Shown here: positions 50,160 through 57,813 of the stretch, one piece after another
How positions within the stretch are numbered: the first letter of the stretch is position 1
Layout: each line of letters starts with the position of its first letter
Source of the DNA: an uncultured Clostridia bacterium
GTDB taxonomy: Bacteria; Bacillota; Clostridia; Christensenellales; CAG-917
Assembly (NCBI GenBank): GCA_944358385.1
Contig: CALVQW010000001.1
Span: forward strand, 1 to 64,000
Length of the DNA stretch: 64,000 nucleotides
Direction: 5' to 3'
Translations under genes and position numbers: made by a program
The notes under the pieces: generated by a model
The model's input: only the letters and a program-made list of their open reading frames with translations
Databases searched by the model: none
Told to the model about the DNA's origin: nothing

Positions 50160-50859
50160 AGAGACGCTGGCACTGATAAAGCGCGCGCAGGCGGGCGAAG
50201 AGAGCGCGAAAGAGCGGCTGGTGGAGGAGAATCTGCCCCTCGTCCGATCCGTCGTGAAACGCTTTAAAGGCAGGCTGGAATATGACGACCTGATGCAGCT
50301 GGGCGCAATGGGCTTCCTGAAAGCGGTGGCGGGCTTTGACGAAGGGTTCGGAGTGCGGTTTTCCACCTATGCAGTCCCCATGATCATGGGAGAGATCAAG
50401 CGGTTTTTGCGCGATGACGGCGCGGTGAAGGTGTCCAGATGGGCAAAAACGCTCGCGGGGCGCATCGCAGCATACACGGACGAAAGGCTGAAAAACAATC
50501 TGCCTGAACCCACCGTGGAGGAGCTTGCCGAAAAGTTCGGCTGCGAGGCGGGAGACGTGGTGTTCGCGCTGGATACGGGACGTTTCGTCGTGTCGCTCAA
50601 CGAGGCGGGCGAGGAGGACGGCACACCCCTCGGCGACAGGTTGGTCGGCGCGGAAGCTCCGGAGGAGGACATCGACGGTCTGATGCTGCGCGACAACATC
50701 AAAAACCTTCCCGACAGAGAGCGGAAACTAATCATTTTGCGCTATTTCAGGGACAAAACGCAGAGCGAAGTCGCCGCCGAACTCGGCGTATCGCAGGTGC
50801 AGGTGAGCAGGCTGGAAAACAAGATCCTCTCCAAAATGAGGGAGAATATGCGGGAGTGA
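50146..50859 (+). CDS. sigF: RNA polymerase sporulation sigma-F factor
   Basis: 237-residue sigma-70 family factor, first forespore-specific sigma factor. Region 2: LVRSVVKRFKGRLEYDDLMQLGAMGFLKAV and FSTYAVPMIMGEIKRFLRDDG (shown here in parts); region 3 TVEELAEKFG; region 4 LPDRERKLIILRYF ... TQSEVAAELGVSQVQVSRLE. N-terminal EETLALIKRAQAGE is usual. An RBS-proximal start inside spoIIAB is normal for this operon. A terminator follows 20 bp downstream. Confidence 0.96.
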   Translation: MLGHEETLALIKRAQAGEESAKERLVEENLPLVRSVVKRFKGRLEYDDLMQLGAMGFLKAVAGFDEGFGVRFSTYAVPMIMGEIKRFLRDDGAVKVSRWAKTLAGRIAAYTDERLKNNLPEPTVEELAEKFGCEAGDVVFALDTGRFVVSLNEAGEEDGTPLGDRLVGAEAPEEDIDGLMLRDNIKNLPDRERKLIILRYFRDKTQSEVAAELGVSQVQVSRLENKILSKMRENMRE

Positions 50860-50878
50860 GAATATAACCCGCGCATTT

Positions 50879-50908
50879 GTCCACACTTAGCGTGTGGACG
50901 TTTTTTTT
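50879..50908 (+). terminator. Terminator after sigF
   Basis: GTCCACAC / GTGTGGAC 8-bp stem with a TTAGC loop and eight Ts after one G. It separates the spoIIA and spoVA units unless read-through occurs. Confidence 0.85.
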
Positions 50909-50991
50909 ACGGATAATCCCGAGACGGATGAGATCTATTTCGAGTGCGCCGCGCCCGATGAACTCTCGCGTCCCGAAAAGGAGGGCGAGCA

Positions 50992-51432
50992 ATGACGGAT
51001 AAGGCGGAATACCGCGAGTATGTGAAGAAGAACGCACCCGGTTCGCCCATGTTCCGCTCGGTGTTCGCGGCGTTTTTGGTGGGCGGGATCATCTGCTGCA
51101 TCGGAGAAGGCGTGAGCGACGCGATAAAGGCGATCTTTCCCGATATGGGCGAGACGGACATCGGCAGCTGGACCACCGTGGTCATGATCTTTCTCGGCTC
51201 GCTGCTCACCGCGGTGGGCTTGTACGACCGCCTGGGGCGGTTCGCGGGAGGAGGATCCATGATCCCCATCACGGGGTTTGCCAATTCCGTGGTGTCGCCC
51301 GCGTTGGAATACAACCGCGAAGGAGTTTTCTTCGGCGTGTGCGCAAAAATGTTCGTGATCGCGGGACCGATCATCGTGTTCGGAGTGGTGGCGGGAGTCG
51401 TCGCCGGAGTGATCGGACTGTTTGCGGGGTGA
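50992..51432 (+). CDS. spoVAC: Stage V sporulation protein AC
   Basis: 146-residue forespore membrane protein with about four TM helices, part of the channel that imports dipicolinic acid and releases it at germination. Landmarks: VGGIICCIGEGVSDAI, GLYDRLGRFAGGGSMIPITGFANSV, SPALEYNREGVFFGVCAKMF. ATG 50992 follows GGAGGGCGAG. Two bases separate its stop from the spoVAD start. Confidence 0.94.
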   Translation: MTDKAEYREYVKKNAPGSPMFRSVFAAFLVGGIICCIGEGVSDAIKAIFPDMGETDIGSWTTVVMIFLGSLLTAVGLYDRLGRFAGGGSMIPITGFANSVVSPALEYNREGVFFGVCAKMFVIAGPIIVFGVVAGVVAGVIGLFAG

Positions 51433-51434
51433 AA

Positions 51435-52676
51435 ATGAGAGCGGGCAGACAGAGTTTCAAAGCGGAAAAACCCGTGTATGTGCGATCCTCCTATTCCATC
51501 GTAGGACCGAAGGAGGGGGACGGCAGGTTCGGCGCGCTGTTCGACACCGTGCTGAAAGACGACCTCTGGGGAGAAAGGTCGTACGAAAAGGCGGAAAGCA
51601 AGATGCACAGGGAGACCATAAGAGGCGCGGTGGGGCTTGCGGGGACGGATCTTGACGGCATAGACCTCATGCTCGCGGGGGATCTGCTCAACGAACTCAG
51701 CGCGTCCAGCCTTGCGATGCGCTACTTCAAAGTGCCTTTTGTGGGGCTTTACAACGCGTGTTCGACGTTCACGGAAGGGATATTGCTGGGCACCGCGCTC
51801 ATAGACGGCGGAGCGGCGGATGCGGTGACTTGTTCGACGTCCAGCCATTTCGCGTCGGCGGAGAGGCAGTACCGCTATCCTTTGGAACTCGGCAACCAGC
51901 GTACGCCCACTTCGCAATGGACCGTTACGGGGGCGGGGTGTACGGTGTTAAGCTCCGAGATGCCCACTCCGGAAGAGGATGTGCGTGCGCGTGAGAACTT
52001 TGCTCAAAGCATGCGTGAAATGCGGGAAAATTGCCTGAACAGTGCGCGCGAAGAGGACAGAGAGTGCAAAAGACGAGCTGAAAACGCGCCTTTCTCGGAG
52101 GAAGGTGTGTTGGGAAGGCTGCGCCGCAGGCTCGCGGGCATCTGCCGCCCCTCGTCGGTGAGCGAACCCGTGTGCGACACCGCATACCGCAGGACGCATA
52201 TAGCGAAGATAACGGGCGGGACATTCGGCAAAGTGGTGGATTTCGGGATAGACGACGAGAGCAATATGGGCGCGGCGATGGCACCCGCGGCCGCGGACAC
52301 GCTGCTTGCGCACTTTGCGGACACGCACACATCGCCGTCCGATTACGACATGATCTTCACGGGAGACCTGGGGAGATTCGGGAGCGAGGCTTTCCGGTTC
52401 ATACTCAAAAACGAAGGGATAGAACTCGGTGACTGTTATGCGGATTGCGGTGCGGAATTCTATTTTCCCCACCAAAAGACCTTTCAGGGCGGTTCGGGCG
52501 CGGGGTGTGTCGGCACGGTGTTCAACTCCTACATCGTCAAGGGGTTGGAGCGCGGGGAGTGGAAGAAGGTGCTGGTGCTGGCGACGGGTGCGTTGCTCAA
52601 CAAGGACACCCCGCTGCAAAAGGAGAATATCCCTGCGGTGAGCCACGCCTTTGTCGCGGAGAGTGAAAAAAGGTGA
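51435..52676 (+). CDS. spoVAD: Stage V sporulation protein AD with internal insertion
   Basis: 413 residues; Bacillus SpoVAD is 338. It is a thiolase-fold protein that binds dipicolinic acid. Conserved parts: YVRSSYSIVGPKEGDG, GLYNACSTFTEGIL, SSHFASAERQYRYPLELG, TPTSQWTVTGAG, KVVDFGIDDESNMGAAMAPAAADT (given in parts), GDLGRFGSE, GGSGAGCVGTV. Between residues about 176 and 252 lies a charged segment (ENFAQSMREMRENCLNS ... FSEEGVLGRLRRRLAG) not found in usual homologs, placed where the normal protein has a short turn. ATG 51435 is chosen because the frame upstream lies in spoVAC. Confidence 0.93.
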   Translation: MRAGRQSFKAEKPVYVRSSYSIVGPKEGDGRFGALFDTVLKDDLWGERSYEKAESKMHRETIRGAVGLAGTDLDGIDLMLAGDLLNELSASSLAMRYFKVPFVGLYNACSTFTEGILLGTALIDGGAADAVTCSTSSHFASAERQYRYPLELGNQRTPTSQWTVTGAGCTVLSSEMPTPEEDVRARENFAQSMREMRENCLNSAREEDRECKRRAENAPFSEEGVLGRLRRRLAGICRPSSVSEPVCDTAYRRTHIAKITGGTFGKVVDFGIDDESNMGAAMAPAAADTLLAHFADTHTSPSDYDMIFTGDLGRFGSEAFRFILKNEGIELGDCYADCGAEFYFPHQKTFQGGSGAGCVGTVFNSYIVKGLERGEWKKVLVLATGALLNKDTPLQKENIPAVSHAFVAESEKR

Positions 52677-52799
52677 GGGCAGTGTTCTCAAAAATGCCGA
52701 AAAGTATTATACTTTTCCGCAAATATTAGAATACTTCGGAGAGCATTGCGGGGCGTTTGAGTGTAAAAAAGGCGGCAAAACCCGCATCGGAGAGGACGA

Positions 52800-53171
52800 A
52801 TGGAGACTTTTCTTGACTATCTTAAAGTGTTTGCGGTGGGCGGCGCGCTGTGCGCGCTAGGTCAGGTGCTCATCAACAAGACTAAGATGTCCTCCGCGCG
52901 CATTTTGGTGCTGTTCATGCTGCTCGGTCTTGTGCTGGAGCTTGCGGGCGCGTTCGGGTATATGAAGGAATTTGCCTCTGCGGGCGTCACCGTCCCCATC
53001 ACGGGGTTCGGCAGCACCCTCGCCAAGGGCGCGATGCAGGGTGCGAAGGAGGGAGGTGTGCTTGGTGCAATGGCGGGAGGACTGAAAGCCGCCGCCCCCG
53101 GAGTGACCGCGGCGGTGCTTTTCGGTTTCCTTTTCGCCTTGGTGTTCCGCTCCCACAGCAAAAAAACGTGA
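52800..53171 (+). CDS. spoVAE: Stage V sporulation protein AE (SpoVAEb type)
   Basis: 123 residues, about three to four TM helices: FLDYLKVFAVGGALCALGQVLI, ILVLFMLLGLVLELAGAFGY, and VTVPITGFGSTLAKGAM, the same GFG-type signature as in SpoVAC. Acts with SpoVAC and SpoVAD in dipicolinate transport. The 123-bp gap after spoVAD holds a palindrome (GAAAAGTATTATACTTTTC at 52700-52718) but no gene. A soluble SpoVAEa partner is not seen. Confidence 0.93.
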   Translation: METFLDYLKVFAVGGALCALGQVLINKTKMSSARILVLFMLLGLVLELAGAFGYMKEFASAGVTVPITGFGSTLAKGAMQGAKEGGVLGAMAGGLKAAAPGVTAAVLFGFLFALVFRSHSKKT

Positions 53172-53463
53172 GGTGCGCGGGAAATGGGGTGTTCGGTCGC
53201 CCTGAATTGCTTGCGCGGTATATCGTCGGCATCGGTTTCACGTTCCATAATTGCTTTAAATTTTCGCTAATTTTTCGAGCGGCATTGAAAGAGCGGTTTT
53301 ACGGTTTTTCCCCCTCTTCTTCGCATTTTTCAATGTAAAACGCCGTATCGCCGCGGTTTTGCGGTTTTTTCGCGCTCAACTCGGTGATCTCGGTCGCTTT
53401 AGGGAAGGAGGCCGCTCGGTCGTCGTCTCGCGGGATGTGTGATCTCTTCCCCGTCCGGTTCGG

Positions 53464-54135
53464 TCAGGGAGTGAGATCCAAAAGCCCTCCGTTCTGCATC
53501 GAACCTCCGAAGTAGAATTCCGGCACTTCTCCGACGATAAGATTTTCCGCGACAAGCACTTCCGCTTTCACGGTGATGGTCGGCTCGTCTAAGGGTGTGA
53601 TGATGTTGATGACCGCTTCCACGTCGATGTAGATCTTGTGCAAGGTCTGATTTATCCCCGCAGAGGTGAAAAAGCTCACGAAATCGCAGAGCGCGGAGCC
53701 TATGGGCATCACGCTTATCGTCACTTCCGGTCCCAGCCCCATGAGCAGGGCAAGCCCCGTGAACGTGCCTATCGGGATGGAGATCTCTTTTAGTCCCAGC
53801 GCGTCGAGGTTGGCTTGGGCGAGATTGGCTATCTCCCGCGCCATCATATTGATCTCCGGGGAATTTGCCTGCACCATTTCGATGTTGCCGGCGTCGTCTT
53901 TCACCACGCCGAACAGGTCGTCGTATTCCAGACCTCCGCCCACTACGGCGGTGACGGCAAGATTTATGCTTTCCGTACACATGGCGCGCACTTCCGCCAC
54001 CGCGCTGCCCATGACGGTGGGGACGATGTTGCTGCGGAAATAGACGGTGCAGAAGATGAACGCCGCCACAAACAGCGTCAATGCGACGGCGATGCGGAAT
54101 ATCCGCTTTCTCGGTCTCCTTTCCCCCATGCTCAT
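53464..54135 (-). CDS. yunB: Sporulation protein YunB
   Basis: 223 residues: short basic N-terminus, one TM (about 13-32), then an extracellular domain with the YunB pattern (ANSPEINMMAREIANLAQ, IPIGTFTGLALLMGLGP, VEAVINIITPL, NLIVGEVPEFYF). YunB is a sigma-E-controlled outer-forespore-membrane or coat-stage protein of unknown mechanism in Bacillus. It converges on the spoVA genes, adding to the sporulation cluster. Start at 54135 or two codons later. Confidence 0.92.
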   Translation of the reverse strand: MSMGERRPRKRIFRIAVALTLFVAAFIFCTVYFRSNIVPTVMGSAVAEVRAMCTESINLAVTAVVGGGLEYDDLFGVVKDDAGNIEMVQANSPEINMMAREIANLAQANLDALGLKEISIPIGTFTGLALLMGLGPEVTISVMPIGSALCDFVSFFTSAGINQTLHKIYIDVEAVINIITPLDEPTITVKAEVLVAENLIVGEVPEFYFGGSMQNGGLLDLTP

Positions 54136-54252
54136 AGCCGTACATTATATGAAAAACGCTCCCGCCGCAACACACCGCGGGCAGAGGCGGCGAAAGGGAG
54201 GGGGAATTTGCGACATATGCCTCACTTCGGCGGCGACCGCACGGAAAATCTG

Positions 54253-54281
54253 TTGACTAGCGCGCGGAAAATTGATATGAT
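54253..54281 (+). promoter_or_regulatory. Promoter of pheST
   Basis: TTGACT at 54253-54258, 17-bp spacer, TATGAT at 54276-54281. The leader to the ATG at 54365 is about 75 nt and contains two hairpins (GTGCGCG/CGCGCAC and GGGACG/CGTCCC). Confidence 0.75.
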
Positions 54282-54364
54282 AATCAAGTTAAATTTTTGT
54301 GCGCGCATCCCGCGCACGCATACTAAACAGGGACGGCTTCGCGCACGTCCCGACGGGAGTCTAA

Positions 54365-55399
54365 ATGAAAGCACAGATCGACAGCATCAAACAAGCTGCG
54401 CTCGCTGCCATAGAAGCGGCGTCATCCACGCAGGAATTGAGCGAGGTCAGAGTGCGCTATCTCGGCAAGAGTGGGGAAATGACCTCTCTCATGAAGGGAT
54501 TGGGCGCGCTCTCCAAAGAGGAGCGTCCCGAGGCGGGCAAGATCCTCAACATCGCGCGCACCGAGATAGAGTCCGCGTTGGAGAGCAAATTCGCGCAGGC
54601 GGAAGAGAGGGAGAAACAAGCCCGTCTCGCCGCCGAAGCGGTGGACGTGACTCTCCCCGGCAAGCGTCCCGCACGCGGCACTCTGCATCCCATCACGCAG
54701 GTGAGAGAGGACATCGTACGCGTCTTTCTCGGCATGGGGTTCGAGGTGGCGGAAGGTCCGGAGATCGAGAGCGACCTTTACAATTTCCAGCTCCTCAACG
54801 TCCCCAAGGATCACCCCGCGAGGGATATGCAGGACACCTTTTACGTCAATGATTCCTATGTACTTCGCACGCACACCTCTCCCATGCAGGCGCGCATGAT
54901 GACCACGAGGAAACCTCCCATCCGTGTCGTCATTCCGGGCAGGGTGTACCGCTCGGACGACGATGCGTCCCACAGCCCCATCTTCCACCAGATAGAAGGG
55001 CTTGCGGTGGACAAATACATCACCATGGGAGACCTCGAAGGCTGCCTCACGGCGTTTGCGCAACAGATGTTCTCCAAGGACACCGAGATACGCCTGCGCC
55101 CCTCCTATTTCCCTTTCACGGAGCCTTCCGTCGAAGTGGACGTCACCTGCGCGATATGCGGAGGAAAGGGCTGCAGAGTGTGCAAAGGCACGGGCTGGGT
55201 GGAGATCCTCGGCGCGGGCATAGTGAATCCTGCGGTGCTGGATATGTGCGGCATCGACAGCAAAGAGTACAGCGGGTTCGCCTTCGGTCTCGGACTTGAA
55301 CGCATTGCGATGATCAAGTACGGCATCCCCAACATCAAGCTCTTTTACGAGAACGACGTGCGTTTCTTAAGACAATTCAACGGGGAGGTGGAAAGATAA
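54365..55399 (+). CDS. pheS: Phenylalanyl-tRNA synthetase alpha subunit
   Basis: 344 residues, catalytic subunit of the (alpha-beta)2 class II synthetase. Coiled-coil tRNA-binding N-terminus, then motif 1 (HPITQVREDIVRVFLGMGF), motif 2 (GRVYRSDDDASHSPIFHQIEG, in parts) and motif 3 (GFAFGLGLERIAMIKYGI). The insertion with CAICGGKGCRVCKGTGW is a cysteine-rich loop seen in several Firmicutes. Stop and pheT start overlap (TAATG). Confidence 0.96.
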   Translation: MKAQIDSIKQAALAAIEAASSTQELSEVRVRYLGKSGEMTSLMKGLGALSKEERPEAGKILNIARTEIESALESKFAQAEEREKQARLAAEAVDVTLPGKRPARGTLHPITQVREDIVRVFLGMGFEVAEGPEIESDLYNFQLLNVPKDHPARDMQDTFYVNDSYVLRTHTSPMQARMMTTRKPPIRVVIPGRVYRSDDDASHSPIFHQIEGLAVDKYITMGDLEGCLTAFAQQMFSKDTEIRLRPSYFPFTEPSVEVDVTCAICGGKGCRVCKGTGWVEILGAGIVNPAVLDMCGIDSKEYSGFAFGLGLERIAMIKYGIPNIKLFYENDVRFLRQFNGEVER

Positions 55400-57789
55400 T
55401 GCTTGCACCCGTATCATGGCTCAAAGATTATGTGGACATCAACGTCACTCCAGAGGAGCTTGCCGCCCGTCTCGTGGCGATAGGCTTTGAAGTGGAGGGC
55501 ATAGAATATCAGGCGAAGAAGGCAAGTTTAGTCAAGACTTGCAGGATAGTTTCCGTGGAGAAACATCCCGCGGCGGACAGACTGCGCGTGGCTCAGGTCG
55601 ACATCGGCGGCAGCACCATACAGGTGGTCACCAATGTCCCCGTCGAGGGCGGCGAACTCACCGCAGTCGCGCTTGACGGCGCGAAACTCGCGGACGGAAC
55701 GGTGATAAAAAAGGGCGCGCTCCGCGGCGTGACCTCGGAAGGGATGCTCTGCGGTGCGGAGGAAATAGGTTTTTCCGCCGCCGACATCGAAGGGCAGACG
55801 GAGGGCGACATCCTGCGTTTTCCGGAAGGCACGCCTCTCGGCATTGATGCCGCAGTCGCGCTCGGTCTCGACGATGTGGTGTTGGACGTCTCCGTCACAG
55901 CCAACCGCCCGGACTGCAACAGCATATACAAGCTGGCAAAGGAGATAGCCGTCGCCCTCGGCACGGAGTGCCGCGAGCCTGAGATCGGCTACGAGACCGC
56001 GGGCGCGGATGTGCGCGAGGCGGTGAGTGTGGAGGTGAAGAACCCCGCGCTTTGCCCCCGTTATATGGCGGCTTGCGTGCGGGATGTGAAGATCTTTCCC
56101 TCTCCCGTCAGGATGCGCAGGCGTCTGAGGGCGGTGGGCATACGTCCCATCAACAACATAGTGGACATCACCAACTACGTCCTCATCGAGATAGGGCAGC
56201 CCATGCACGCCTTCGATCTGAGGTATCTTTCGGGCGGGAAGATAGTCGTGCGCAACGCCGAGGAAGGCGAACACATCGTCACTCTGGACGGCAAGGACAA
56301 CACGATGAACTCCTCCATGCTCGCCATATGCGATGCGGAAAAGCCCGTTGCCGTCGCAGGCATAATGGGCGGGGAGTTCAGCGGCATACAGCCCGACACT
56401 TCCACCATCATCTTTGAGTCCGCAAAGTTCGCGCGCGACAGCGTGAGGCGCACTTCCCGCGCACTCAACCTGCGCTCGGACAGCTCCGCCCGCTTTGAAA
56501 AGGGCATAGATCTCGCCTCTCAGGAGTACGGGCTTCGCCGCGCGCTCACCCTCGTCTACGAGACGGGCAGCGGCGTCATCGGAGAGGGTGTCATCGACGT
56601 CAGCGCGGCACAAGCCAAGGTGCGCGACATCGAGTTCACCACCGCGAAGATAGGACGCATCCTCGGCTGCACCGTGCCCAAGAAAAAGCTCATCGACATC
56701 CTCTTCAAGCTCGGCATCCCCGTCGAGGAAAAGGGCGGGAAGCTGGTGGCGCACGTCCCCGACGCGCGCTCGGACATCGAGGGCGTGAACGACATCGCGG
56801 AGGAATTCATCCGCGTGTACGGCTACTCCCACGTCAAACCCACGCTGTTTGCGCATTCCGGGCTGACCAGAGGGGGAGTGCCGGAGGATATCGCCTTCCG
56901 CAACAGAGTGAAAGAGGAGCTTGCAGCCCTCGGTCTCAACGAGTGCATCACCTACTCCTTCACCTCTCCCACCTTTGCCGAGAAACTGCGCATCCCCGCA
57001 GACAGCCCGCTGAGAAATTGGGTGGAGCTGGTCAATCCTCTGGGCGAAGCCCTCAGCGTCATGCGCACGGTGCTCACGCACAGCATGCTGGAAGTGCTTG
57101 CCTACAATGCGGCACACTTCAACAGGAGCGCGGCTCTGTTCGAGATCGCAAAGACCTATCACCCCAAGTCTCTGCCTCTCACCGAACTTCCCGAAGAGAG
57201 GGAAAAGTTAGTCATCGGTATGTACGGTGCGGACGCGGACTATTTCGCATTGAAAGGCGTCCTGGAAGGTCTGTTCGCAGCCCTGCATGTCAAGGCGGGA
57301 TACAGCCGTTCGGCTCTCCCGTTCCTGCATCCGGGCAGAGGCGCGGACATCACCGTGAACGGCAAAATGATCGGCTGTCTCGGCGAGATCCATCCGGATG
57401 TTGCGGAAGAGTATGGCGCGGATGTGAGACTTTATGCGGCGGAACTCGACCTTGACGCTCTCGCTCCCGAATGCGGCGGGACGGTGCAGTTTGCGGAATT
57501 CTCCAAATATCCGCCCGTAGAGCGCGACCTTGCCGTCGTAGTGGCGGAGGATATCCCCGCCGGCGAGCTGGTGAAAGCCGTGGAAAGCGCGGGTGCGGCG
57601 CATCTCAGCTGTGCGGAAGTGTTCGACGTCTACCGCGGCGCGCAGGTGGGCGAGGGTATGAAGAGCGTGGCGATGAATTTTGCCTTCGCGTCTGTGGAGC
57701 GCACTCTGACCGACGACGAGATCGCGGCGGAAATGGCACTCATACTCGCCGCCTTGGAGACGGCGTTCGGAGCAAAGATCCGCGCCTAA
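55399..57789 (+). CDS. pheT: Phenylalanyl-tRNA synthetase beta subunit
   Basis: 796 residues with the usual order: EMAP/OB-type tRNA-binding domain (about 40-150), B3/B4 editing domain (about 205-380, including NNIVDITNYVLIEIGQPMHAFD in parts), B5 domain (about 405-475), catalytic-like domain (about 480-690) and C-terminal anticodon-binding FDX-ACB domain (about 700-796, SKYPPVERDLAVVV). The editing site deacylates Tyr-tRNA-Phe. Confidence 0.96.
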   Translation: MLAPVSWLKDYVDINVTPEELAARLVAIGFEVEGIEYQAKKASLVKTCRIVSVEKHPAADRLRVAQVDIGGSTIQVVTNVPVEGGELTAVALDGAKLADGTVIKKGALRGVTSEGMLCGAEEIGFSAADIEGQTEGDILRFPEGTPLGIDAAVALGLDDVVLDVSVTANRPDCNSIYKLAKEIAVALGTECREPEIGYETAGADVREAVSVEVKNPALCPRYMAACVRDVKIFPSPVRMRRRLRAVGIRPINNIVDITNYVLIEIGQPMHAFDLRYLSGGKIVVRNAEEGEHIVTLDGKDNTMNSSMLAICDAEKPVAVAGIMGGEFSGIQPDTSTIIFESAKFARDSVRRTSRALNLRSDSSARFEKGIDLASQEYGLRRALTLVYETGSGVIGEGVIDVSAAQAKVRDIEFTTAKIGRILGCTVPKKKLIDILFKLGIPVEEKGGKLVAHVPDARSDIEGVNDIAEEFIRVYGYSHVKPTLFAHSGLTRGGVPEDIAFRNRVKEELAALGLNECITYSFTSPTFAEKLRIPADSPLRNWVELVNPLGEALSVMRTVLTHSMLEVLAYNAAHFNRSAALFEIAKTYHPKSLPLTELPEEREKLVIGMYGADADYFALKGVLEGLFAALHVKAGYSRSALPFLHPGRGADITVNGKMIGCLGEIHPDVAEEYGADVRLYAAELDLDALAPECGGTVQFAEFSKYPPVERDLAVVVAEDIPAGELVKAVESAGAAHLSCAEVFDVYRGAQVGEGMKSVAMNFAFASVERTLTDDEIAAEMALILAALETAFGAKIRA

Positions 57790-57813
57790 ATTTGCGCGGT
57801 AAAGGTAGACGAT

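Noticed and set aside
50894..50992. 33-codon frame (GTG start) between sigF and spoVAC ending just before spoVAC
   Set aside because: It begins inside the sigF terminator and has no RBS; the protein-like look of its end is not enough.
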